NCBI RefSeq assembly: GCF_963924675.1
Contig: NC_089226.1
Location: forward strand, 56,110,205 to 56,174,204
Direction: 5' to 3'
DNA length: 64,000 bases
DNA from: Phocoena phocoena
Taxonomy: Eukaryota; Chordata; Mammalia; Artiodactyla; Phocoenidae
Shown here: piece by piece, positions 21,961 to 32,700 of the stretch
Layout: each line of letters starts with the position of its first letter
Numbering within the stretch: position 1 is the stretch's first letter
The notes under the pieces: model-generated
The model's database searches: none
Told to the model about the DNA's origin: nothing
The model's input: only the letters and a program-made list of their open reading frames with translations
Translations under genes and position numbers: made by a program

Positions 21961-22414
21961 CCACTTGGGAGGAATATTACTCATCTATGTCTTTTTTAAA
22001 AGTAGGAATTATAATTCATTCCATCTTCTGCTGTTTTAAGCCTCTTAGAGCTTGTCCAAACTCACATGGCTTGTCAGGATTCAAACCAAGGCTTGTTGGG
22101 TTTTTTGTTTTGTTTTCAAAGCAAGCACATGTTTTCAGTTACAGTGTATACATAAGCAAGGAAGAGAGAAAAAGGCAGAGCGAGCCTTCTCACAAGTACA
22201 AAATCTACAGTGTTTCTTTTTTCAATATATATATAGGTCGTCAAACCTCACTTACTTAAAGGCTTACAAACCTGCAAGCAGAGGCAGAAGACTTTTTTCA
22301 CTATCCTTTCTTGGAAAGGCCTTGCTTATATGGTGCTTTTTTACTCCACTTCCTCTTATCAGGAGCTTGTGACACATAATTAAACTCAAACTGAATTGAG
22401 CACCTCTGTTTGAG
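21961..22414. other. Intergenic, no gene recognised
   Basis: Unassigned sequence. The overlapping short frames have no motif. Confidence 0.35.
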
Positions 22415-22577
22415 GCACGTAAGGCTGGTGAAAAGATAGTGTTATAGACAAACGCCAAGCTCCTCTGTCCTTCCAAAGGCTTCTGTCCTTCCTCTGTCCT
22501 TCTGTGTGAAGGCAAGTAAGGCTCGCAAAAAGATCATGTTATAGACCAACACCAAGTTCCTCTGTCCTTCCAAAGGC
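22415..22577. repeat. Imperfect tandem duplication, 97-bp period
   Basis: The 66-bp block 22415-22480 recurs at 22512-22577 with a handful of mismatches; both end in the identical cctctgtccttccaaaggc. The spacer (22481-22511) contains further ctctgtcctt repeats. Confidence 0.85.
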
Positions 22578-22789
22578 CAGTCCTGTGTCTGGTGGCACAC
22601 ACTCCTCTAGAGAAAGCAGCAACTTGTGTGACTTGGCACGATACCTATTAGCGCATAATTTGTGAGTTTTGGTACATCATTTTTCTCCGAGCCCTCAGTT
22701 TTCTATTTATAGAGGAGTGGTATAAATACTAGACTTAAAAAAATACAGCTCGTAACTCTGTGCCTGGCATTTTTTTGAGATGAATCCGC

Positions 22790-22995
22790 TTTTTAAAAAA
22801 TGCCTGACATTTTTACATAAACTATTTCATTTAGTCTTCACAATAATCCTATGGGGTCAGAAACATTCACTTTGTATTATGGTGAATGTGACTTCCTCAA
22901 GTTCACATGACCAATAAACAGAGGAGCCTGGGACTCAAATACAGACCACCTGACCACTATTTCCTTTGCACTATCCCAGGTGCTACTGAGGTCTC
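22790..22995 (-). repeat. MIR SINE relic
   Basis: actatttcatttagtcttca, aataatcctatggggtcaga and gagcctgggactcaaataca are in antisense MIR order. Confidence 0.75.
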
Positions 22996-23204
22996 CTAGC
23001 CCAGCAGGCTATTGACAGAACCTCACAAAGAAATGTATTTAAAGGCATTCTCAACTATAAAGCTCTGTACAGTTTTAAGGATGTTAAGCAATTTGTTACA
23101 TTAGAGGAAGAACGAGAACCTGATTAAGATTTTAAGGGTGATGAATTATTTTCCAGAAAACAGCTTACTTTTCTCTTAAGAATAGTAATATTTCTGTACT
23201 TCAA

Positions 23205-24058
23205 AAGCTCTCAATTTAAATAATAAAATAGAAAATAATTCAATTGAGAAATTGGCAAAGGACATTTCTCCATAGATGTATGAACAGCCAATAAGCACAT
23301 GAAAAAAATGCTCATCATTAGCCATCAGGGAAATGTAAATCAGAACCACAATGAGGTACCACTTCATACACTAGCATGGCTATAATTAAAAAGGAAAATT
23401 ATGGCAAGTGTTGGTTAAGATGCAGAGAAATTGGAACTCTCCTACACTGCTGGCAAGGATGTAAAATGTGTAGTCACTGTGGAAAAGAGTTTGGCAGTTC
23501 CTCACATTGTTAAAAATACTTACCATATGACCCAGCAATTGCACTCCTAGATATTTACCCAAGAGAATTGAAGATGTATGTAAAACTTGTACACAAATGT
23601 TCATAACAACATTATTCATAAGAGCGCAAAAGTGGAAACAACCCAAATGCCCATCAACTGATGAATGGATAAAATGTGGTATATCCACACAATGGACTAT
23701 TACTGAGCCATAAAAAGTAAGGGAGCACTGATACATGCTACAACATGAACCTTGAAAACACTATACTAAGTGAAAGAAGCCAGTCACAAAAGACCACATA
23801 TTGTATGATTCCATTTATATGAAATGTCCAGAATAGGCAAATCCAGAGACAGCAATTAGTTTAGCGGATGCCTAGGGCTAGGGTGGTGGTGGTTTCAGGG
23901 GTACAGGGTTTCTTTTGGGGTTATGCAAATGTTCTAAAATTGACTGTTGTGATGACTGCCAAACTCTGTGAATATACTAAAAAACCACTGAACTGTATAC
24001 TTTAAATGGGTGAATTGTATGACATGTGAATTAATCTCAATAAAGCTATTTTTTTTAA
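23205..24058 (+). mobile_element. L1 3'-end relic with poly-A region
   Basis: A continuous ORF2-end to 3' UTR segment: ggcaaaggacatttctccat, cctacactgctggcaaggat, cccaaatgcccatcaactga and gaactgtatactttaaatgg, ending caataaagctattttttttaag (shortened here). The antisense frame of 116 codons in it is a shadow. Confidence 0.88.
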
Positions 24059-24379
24059 GTTCTCTACGTTCACCATAAACTGCATCTGCAGTACGAAGTA
24101 TTTATCAATGTTTACTTTAAACCAAATGGATTTTTCTTACCACTGTCTTTAACAGTTAGGGTTTATTAATTTTGTAGCATTTGCATTGTAATCTCTGAAT
24201 ATCTTTCATGTGGATGACTTAAATTTACATTTAACTTATGGACTTAAACTTATGAAATACTAATAGATCTAATGCTAAGACTTTCAATAAAAGTATGCCT
24301 GGAGATCCATGTATGGCATCACCACCCATCTACTTAATCAAGAAATCTAAGAGCCACTCTTGTTACCTCTTTCCTTTAG

Positions 24380-24545
24380 CCTTCGTATCCATTTCATCAG
24401 CAGGTAACCTTGTTTATCAACTCCATTAGGGTAGGATTTTCTGTTTATTCACTACGGTATATTCCTGGTGCTTAGAATGGCACCTGGCACACAGAAGATG
24501 CTTAATTAATATTTGTCGAATAAACTGAAATTCATGCTTTCCTTG
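24380..24545 (+). repeat. L2 3' tail
   Basis: cctggtgcttagaatggcac, then cacagaagatgcttaattaa and tgtcgaataaactgaaa, a diverged L2 terminal sequence. Confidence 0.65.
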
Positions 24546-24740
24546 AAATTAACAACTTTAAAAGAAAAAGATTATATCCCTCATACTTTATAGTTTGTTA
24601 AAATATATACTAATTTTTAAAAATGAAGACTATGGAAATTTCATTTGCCATTTCAGTTGCTGAAACATATTAAGGCTAAATTCTCAAAGGGACACAGGTA
24701 TGCTATGGTGTCAGAATATGTAGAAGTAGAACATAATGAC

Positions 24741-24746
24741 TTTATT
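24741..24746 (-). terminator. Candidate EMSY polyadenylation signal AATAAA
   Basis: On the minus strand this hexamer is followed within about 20-25 nt by T-rich and GT-containing sequence (ttatgttctacttctac), as expected of a cleavage site. It is the most distal good signal before an L2 tail and an L1 begin. Confidence 0.45.
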
Positions 24747-25177
24747 CAAGTTTGCTCTTGTTACCTGATGCATGAATATTTAAAAGATATTTTATAAAAA
24801 CTTACAGCTGTAAGTAATGGATTGACCATAACAGAGGGCTTAACCTGGAATACATGGATAGGCTTAGGGGCCCATGAACCCCTAAAAATGTATGCAAAAC
24901 CTAACATGTATATTGGCATGTGTATCTTTTTGGTGAGAGAGTTCATAGTATAATTAGATTTTCAAAGAAGTCTATGACCCAAGAGGTTAAAAAAAATTAC
25001 TTAACTAGAAACAGTTACAAAGTCTTTTCAACGTGAATTTGTACAACAAAATAATAACCAACAGCTCCATCTATGGGTATAAGTCCTTATCACGTAGTAG
25101 AAATAATGACAACTACCAGAGATCAGTGCATCTTGTGAATGCTTGTGTTTAAATCTTCAGTGTCACTTCAGTGGGAA

Positions 25178-25183
25178 TTTATT
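25178..25183 (-). terminator. Alternative proximal polyadenylation signal AATAAA
   Basis: A second canonical hexamer on the EMSY strand, about 1.37 kb after the stop codon. Its use would shorten the 3' UTR by about 440 nt. There is no independent evidence for use. Confidence 0.3.
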
Positions 25184-26547
25184 AACTACAGGATCACAGT
25201 TTTTTTCCCAGATATAGATGTAAAAATTCGGAGACCACTGATGAATTCTACTTACAGTACTTCAGCACCAAAAAATTGGGCAGTTATGCTGATATATGTA
25301 TGTACAGTTCAACATTTGTCAGTCTTAAAATGCTTATTTATAGTGAAATCCATATAAAACCGTTAAAAATTTTTCTATTTACATTTTTAAAAAATGAAAA
25401 GTATAGTTTCCTTTGCCACAACTTGTCAAAACTGACTCTTACCCTCCCACCCTCTTACCCCTCACTCTACTTGTGACAGACAGTGATCACAAGACCCAAA
25501 CATATTGCTTTAACAAATCGTGTCCTAAAAAGGTAGAATGTTTAAAACCATTACATTTAGAACTGTAAATGAACTTTTTATACATTTCAAAGGGGGGTAA
25601 ACAAAATTATGTAAAAGTTATTTTCAAAGTCTCAGTCCAACATGAATGTGCAATTTCAATGTTAAGATAGCATCATATGAATAATCTGTTTTCCTGAACA
25701 TAACTGAACATTTCCTTTGGATCAGAAAATGTTTCTTTTCCTCTGTTTCACAATGAAACATTTTCTCATTAAGTTTTCTTAAAGGAGAAGGGGGAGGTTT
25801 GGAGATGGAAAAGGTAGGCAATCCCGGCGTACAGGAAATTTGTCAGAAGGAATATGGCCTGCTTTGAAATGTTTACATTTAAATAAATAGAAGGCAAGTG
25901 TGCTGCCTAGAGCACAAAGGAACAACAACACAATAAATTAGCATACAATTGGTGAGAATGTACAAGCCACCCAAAAAGTATTTCCCACGGGTTAGGGACC
26001 TGATTTCTACCATCTAACAAGGTTTCTTTAATGCCAGTATTAAAGAACTAGTTATTTTATAAAATATGAACTGAGCAGATGTAAAATGTTAACCAATTCA
26101 GCACTTGCAGGGATTTGCAAAAACATACAAGATTTAAAAAAAAAACTGTTACTGACACACTGTTTCAAAATACAAACTATTCACATTCTCCTTTTTTGAT
26201 GGTGTTTTGCTCAGTAGAAACCAGCTGAGGAACATTCACAGGAAAAGTCTCTTTCTACTGCAAGACAAACTTTTCCATTAGCCATGGTCCAACAGAGAAA
26301 GAATATCATGTCTCATGTCACTGTAGATGTGCATCTTTTTCTTTTTTCAGAAAGAAGTACATTCCCCTGTGAGTTTTATCTTGTTTTAAAATGCTACTCC
26401 TGCAGCAATCCTTGTTCAAACACTGCTGTTTCAGGGTCCACAGTCTAAGCATGGGCAAAGTGCTCTCTTTAGACATCAAAATACAAGGGCTTCCCTGGAC
26501 ACTTGGTAACCAAGTAGGTTTTAAAGTGCACTCCTGTGTCCAAAACA

Positions 26548-26742
26548 CTAGGACCGTTCAGCAGAACTCTGAGAGGGACTGGGTTCGGTTCCCTCTTCTG
26601 TGCTACTGTCTATGTCCTGCTCCATTGCCGTCTCATCGTCATCCAACTGCTGACTGGTGAAGTTGTTTAGCTCAAGGAGCCCGCTGGGCTCTACTACCAC
26701 ATTGGAGCTGGAGTGGCAAGGAATAGCATACTGGGGAATGGC
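26548..26742 (-). CDS. EMSY: EMSY terminal coding exon W11 with stop codon
   Basis: 195 nt: 64 codons plus TAG at 26548-26550. It encodes AIPQYAIPCHSSSNVVVEP, a short hydrophobic/Asn stretch, and a Ser- and acid-rich tail ending SPSQSSAERS. The acceptor is cttctctttcag in phase 0, matching the CAG end of W10. The acidic C-terminus is a familiar ending for this protein. Confidence 0.97.
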   Translation of the reverse strand, partial: AIPQYAIPCHSSSNVVVEPSGLLELNNFTSQQLDDDETAMEQDIDSSTEEGTEPSPSQSSAERS

Positions 26743-29700
26743 CTGAAAGAGAAGACACAGGAGAGCTTTACGGTTTAAAAAAAAAAAAAAAAAAGGTGAC
26801 AGAAGGATTTCCTCAACAACAATAAGGAAGGAAAAAAGGAAACTGACATTAATTGGACAACTACTAGATGCCAGGCACTGTGCTAGATGCTTAATATTAT
26901 TCCCATTTTACAAATGAGGAAACTAAGATAGTAAGCGACCTAATCAAGGTCACACAGTTGGTCAGTGTTAATGCCAGGATGCCATGATTCAAACCCAAGT
27001 CCTCTACAACTCAAAGTGATCTTTCTACTCCTTAATGGTGCCTCTTCTAACAAAGGAGGCTGAAGTCTGGGCCTAATTCAAGAGACAGACTTTGAAGGAC
27101 ATTTTTATTTGGTCATTAAGCATATTTTAAATGTAAATGTAATGAGATTTTGCTTATTATTATCTGTAAGATAAATGATTAATCTGCTGATACCACAATA
27201 TATTTTAAGCCCTTTGGTAGTTCAAAGGGGAAGTTATTTGTTTGGGTCACATAGTAACAATCTTTATTGAAAATAAGACTAGGGAGGACAAAACTGTCTT
27301 TTGAACAATAAAAATACCAATAGATAAACACCTATTAGGCCATATTGCCTTGTCAGATTCTTTTTTCTCAACTTTATTATATACCTTCTTAAAAGGTATA
27401 TCAGTTCATATCATACCCCTACTTAAAACTCTACAATTAGTTTCCTATTGTACTTGCTATGAAATCAAAAGCCTTACCATGGATGGCTCCAGCCTTATGC
27501 CAAACTCACTGGTACCATAGGGTGTTTGCACTAGTTCTTCCCTTCTTCCTGGAATACTCCTCCTCCAAATCCTTACATGGCTGGTTCCATCTTGTCATCT
27601 GCATCTTAGCTCAAATGGTTAGAGTAAAAGGCTTTGAAAAGCCTTTCTTCTATGAAAGGAAACCAGAGTACTGGCTCGATCCCACCCCCCACTCCTATTA
27701 TGTTCTGTTACATTTTCTTCATTACATTTATCATCTCTTTGTTTTCTTCTCACCCTTAGAATGTAAGATCCAAGACAGTATGGACCAGAGCACAGAACTC
27801 GACTATCTTTTTCAGTGTTAGATGCCCATAACTTTAAACAGGGCCCAGCACACATTAGATGCTCAATAAATACTTTCCAAATGAATAATGTATCTTTAAC
27901 ATAAAAACCCCAGAGCAAAGCTGAATATCAGCACTTTGAAAATATACCTAACCAAAATAACCATCTACTGAGGGAAGATGCAAATTTAAGTTGAATACTA
28001 TCAAGAAAATAGTGTAAGATGCCTAGGCATTGATTCTAGGGTGCTGAAGTTTTTTTGTTTTTCCTCCCTCACCCTCCTGCCCCTGCTCCATATAGCTAAT
28101 CATTGTGAAAAAGTCTCAGGTAGGGTCAGAATTTTAGTTCAGCTCTGGCTCTGACTTGCTGTGGACCTCTGAAAAAGTCACTTCACTTCCTTGAGCTTTG
28201 GTTAATCTTGTGTAAAATAAGATAATTAGAGAAGATATGCTCTAAAGGTCATTGCAGTCCTAAAATTCTATCAATTCCATATATATAGACTCCTTCAGAA
28301 CAGAAGATACATTCCTTTTGTTTACTCCTCTATCCTCACAACTAGCACAGTGCCTGGAAGACAGAGGTTAAATAATACATGTGGAATGAATGAATGAATG
28401 AATAAATGAAATACAGATTATCTGTCTACAAAGCGTTTAATATTAAACATGCTGAATTTTTACAGAATAGTTTTTAAGGAATCAAAGAACTTCTGCAGAC
28501 TTCCTTCACTCATGTCAATAGGTTCTTTACTAAATCAGTAAAAATCAATACTTTGGGTCAAAGCTAAGCATAACTAGTGAGACCTGAAAATGTTCTAACA
28601 GTATATTAGTGATGATTATAATAACAGGAGCTATCCTTATTGAGTATTACTCTATATCAGACACTTAACCAGCTGCTTTATATACATTTTCTCAATCCTC
28701 AAAACAACCCTGTGAGTTAAGTGTTATTGTTTCCATTTCATCACAGGGACAGAGGTTAACTCTGTTGCTCCAAGCCACAATGTGGTTAAGGAGTACAGGT
28801 GAGATTCAAATCTAGGCATTTCTGACTCCAGAAGCTTGGTTCTTAATCACTATGCTGCTCTTCCCTCTGGCACAGCAACCCAGCATATGGTACATGCTAA
28901 AAGTTAGTTGATATTCTTGTAGAGAACCCACTCATTAGCTATCATCCTTGATACATGAAGCAAATTACATTTTCACCCCTTTTCACAAAGTACAGAAAAT
29001 AATTTCTAAATAAGTTATTCAAAATTATTTTCAATTTAGTGAGCATACCAATTTAAATTCCCAGGAGCCACAGTAAATTTTAGTAAAAATAGTAATAGCT
29101 ACCATTTATTGGGCAATCACTACAAGCCAGGTACTGTGCTAGGTGCTTCATCTCAATTTTGTGTACTCCTTATGTCAATCGTGTAAAGTAGGCATTCCTT
29201 ACTCCCATTTTACTGATGAGGAAACGAAGGCACAGTGAGGTTAAGTAGTCTTGCCCAAAGTCACACAGTGAATGGCAAAGCCAGGAAACTTCCTTTTTCA
29301 CCAAACCTACCTCTGCAGGTGGAAAGAAAACGTAACAAATCCTTTGGTCAAGGATTATTTAGTTCACTAACATTTGTTCTGACAGGAAGGAACAAATTAT
29401 TTGAATAATTTAATGGCCAGATCTACTTGCATTTAAGCATTTCCCCCATATTAAGTTAAATCATATTTGGATTAATATTGGTCAATTTGCATTCTCTCAT
29501 GGCTTGGCATCGCAGGAAAGGCAAAATTTACTATAGGAACACCTAAGTCACACAATAGTGAGTCTACGGTAAATACTAGACTATCCACGTTTCAATACAT
29601 CCAAATTCTCAATTAACTAAAATGTGCTGCTCTGACATCTTCCAAGCAAAAACGATAAATGTCAAGAGAACAACCTGATACCTTGCAAGGAGAGAGGGAA

Positions 29701-32700
29701 ATAAAACACAACTTCTAAAAGCTACTCTGGACCCAGTGTAACTTTTCAGTCTGGATCTGTTATACAAGATGACAGATGAGTTTTAAAATGAAGGGAATGT
29801 GAGGCATAGTTAGATCTACTGTCAATGAATAATCCATCATGTTCACTAGCCTGTACTTACCAGGGCAGGACAGTAACCATAATAAGATTTTTCAATAACA
29901 CAATGATTGAAATAAAAAGCAAAGCTTTACGGTTAATCCCAGGTTAGACATAAAATTAAATTACTAAGAAACATTCTCTTACAACATGTTTCTCCGGACA
30001 TTTCAGTTAATTAAGGTTTTATTGTCCTGAAAACCATAAATTTGGATCAAGAACTGTGTTTCTGCAAGGAAAGGGTCCCCGAAACTAACTTGAAATAGGA
30101 GTACAATCCAGTTATATCCCAGAAGTACAAACTACTTATATTCTTTGGGCAAAGACTGGGGAGCCCAAAGTTTGACCTGGGAAGTTGCTGATCTTGTAGG
30201 TTGACTTGTTGAGTCAACACTGGCAAGTGTGGCTTGCATCTATGAATCAAGCAGACACATGGGCCCAGGGCCCTTGACTGCCTCTAAGGTGTGCTGTTGT
30301 GACAATATCTATCAATTTTCTAGGACTCTGTTTCAGAAAATAAGTATAAATTTGTAAATTTGTAACAGGTAGTAAACCAAGTTTGTCATATGCCATCTCA
30401 AAGATAAATCTCTTTCCCATTTTGGCTTGACTTTTCCTGTGACATCCCAAAACACACCAAACCCACAACCCCCAATATGCTCAAGATTTCTGGTGTTCCT
30501 TCCGATTCTTACCTGGATGATAATTTCTGCTGGGCTCTCTTCAGCTTTCTTTTGGACTACATTCTGAATACGCATGAACTGGCCTGTCGTAGGCACTCCT
30601 GGTGCATCGATTTTCCTTGTCGTTAGGGGAGGGCCAACAGCAGATGGACTTGAACAGGACTCTCTACATTTCTGTTGCTGGGGAGTGGAATTCGCCATCC
30701 CTGCCATCACCACATGGGTGGAGGGTAATGATCCTGCTTCACCAGTGAGCATACTAGTGGCAAGAGCCTTCTTTGGGGGATCCACTACCATATGCTCTAC
30801 ATTTGTATCAATCTGAGCTTCCATCAAAGACATTTTCAAAATGTCTGACACTGCTGTCTTCTCAGAGGCCTGAATGGGAGATATGCTTGTAACTGGTGAT
30901 GTCAACTTAGGCACAGAACTGCCACCAGTTATCTTTGTAACTGTGGGAGGCTGGCGCCCCTCAAAAGTTATCTTTGTAACAGAGGATCCTTGGGTTATAA
31001 CTGGCTGCTCCACCTGAAAACAAATTGGGGTTGTGTGTGTTATAGCTACATATCTTTGAGAAAACCTATCAAACACCCCAGACAATATGGCAAAAGAAAC
31101 ATTCGTGCGGTATACTAGGAAGATATTTTGAAGCTTGGTGTTTTAAGAAGAGGGCTGATGGGAAAGTATCTGATTACTTGTCAGAAACCTAGTAAAAGAG
31201 GAGGGGTCAAAAGAACCTTTGTTCAGCCAGCCAAGGTTCATAACAGTAAAGGAAAAAAAAGTCACAGCAGCCTTGTTTTCCTTTGGGATTTACATCCCCA
31301 CACAGTACACCTTCAACCGATCTCAAATTATTTCATATAATCTTCAGCTTTTTAAAATAAAAAGTAGGATTTTTTTCAATCTTCTGCTTCAAAATACATT
31401 TATACAAACATATTCTATATATATGTATTTATAATACACACATACATCACTTCAAAGCCACTGATTTTCCATAATATAATTTTTTTTCAATATTCACAGA
31501 TAATTCCTCCAAAATCTAGAAGATAAATCTAGAAGATAAATTTATTAACCAAATCGTGATGATGTAAAACTACAAAGGAAGATGGTCAATGAAGCTCCTT
31601 AAAAGACTATATTTTACTTAGCATTATTGCCACAGAAATAGAGTTTACAGGCATGGAAATAAATATTTTATACCTAAAAATTAAAAATAATTTAGGGATA
31701 TCGCTTCTAGGCACTGTTGATCAATGCTGAAGTTATTTCATTAAAAACTGCCTGGAAAATCAAGTTCTGAGCGCTATGCTTTTTTTTCTTCCTATATTAA
31801 CGCGTGCATTTCTTCCCTAATGTCAACCTTCTGATGGGGTAAAGTAATACCAGTGTAATGAGGCTTTTGAGTTTCCTCTTGCCAGGAGAATGCACTGCTA
31901 ATCACGATAGGGCCGTGATGTTCTCATTTTTTCCGTGAACAGAGAAGTTTAACTTTGCATGCTATCAATATTCCGTTACCTGGCTTGCCGGCTGTTTCTC
32001 TGACGAGGCTGGGAGCGGCATTTGGCTCTGGGGGGTTTGGGGCTGCACGTAGATTTTTGGTTGGTTCGGAGCCTGCTGCAGTTTGGGGAGCTGCTGCGTG
32101 GTTTTCACTGCAAGCACCTGTACTACAGTTTGTGGGGGCTGTGCCATTAAGGTAGGAAGCTGCCTGTCTTTGGCCACCATGGGATGCTGTGTGTGCTGTA
32201 CATCTGGCTTGGGCTGTGCTTGTTCTTGCTGGAGAGGGGTGAGTTTTTGATGCCTGATGGAAAGCTGGGGCATTTGCGGGAGTTTGTGCTGGAGCTGGTC
32301 TGCCTGCAGGTGGATGGTCTGCTTCTGTTTAGTCTGGAAGCACTGCAGAGTTTTCACTTGCAGCTGAGTCTGTTCCAGCTGTGGCTGGCTAAGTTTCTGC
32401 TGTTTAGCTGACTGTGACTGAGTCAGGGCAGATCGATAAAACAGACCTGTCTGAGGGTCTAAAGTGTCCATCTCTTCAACCTCGCCCTCCTCAGTTCCAA
32501 GTTCCTCGCTGTGTTTGGTAAAAGCAGTGTGACTGCTTAATGCCTAAGTAAAAAAGGCACAAAGTAAGAATGAAATAAGAAAAACACCTATATTGCTACA
32601 TTTTCCTCAAATTGGAAAAGACTTGATTACAAGAATCATTCAAAAAAATTTCAGAAGGGAGAACCTAAAAAGACCAAAAAACCTCAAGGTTTCTAATCCT

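Larger units (their letters stand above)
24726..26547 (-). other. EMSY: Probable EMSY 3' untranslated region
   Basis: Directly after the stop codon lies about 1.8 kb that is A/T-rich, carries no SINE, L1 or L2 that I can recognise, and stays on the gene strand until an AATAAA. The lack of repeats contrasts with the flanking DNA and fits a conserved UTR. A second AATAAA at 25178-25183 could give a shorter 3' end. The exact end is a prediction. Confidence 0.6.
26743..30512 (-). other. EMSY: EMSY intron W10-W11, mostly MIR and L2 relics
   Basis: 3,770 nt. Holds an 18-A run (26777-26794), an antisense MIR (26835-27010), a sense L2 (27340-27895), a sense MIR (28095-28275), an L2 tail ending in a tgaa run (28285-28410), and antisense MIRs (28610-28860, 29085-29290). 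The stretch 29300-30500 is unassigned. No gene is seen. Confidence 0.8.

Noticed and set aside
23386..23736. 116-codon minus-strand ORF
   Set aside because: Antisense of the L1 ORF2 end in a sense-oriented L1 relic.
30333..31085. Treating the whole 250-codon open frame as coding
   Set aside because: The first 24 codons before VEQPV and the residues after EIIIQ are intronic read-through; splice sites at 31013 and 30513 define the exon.
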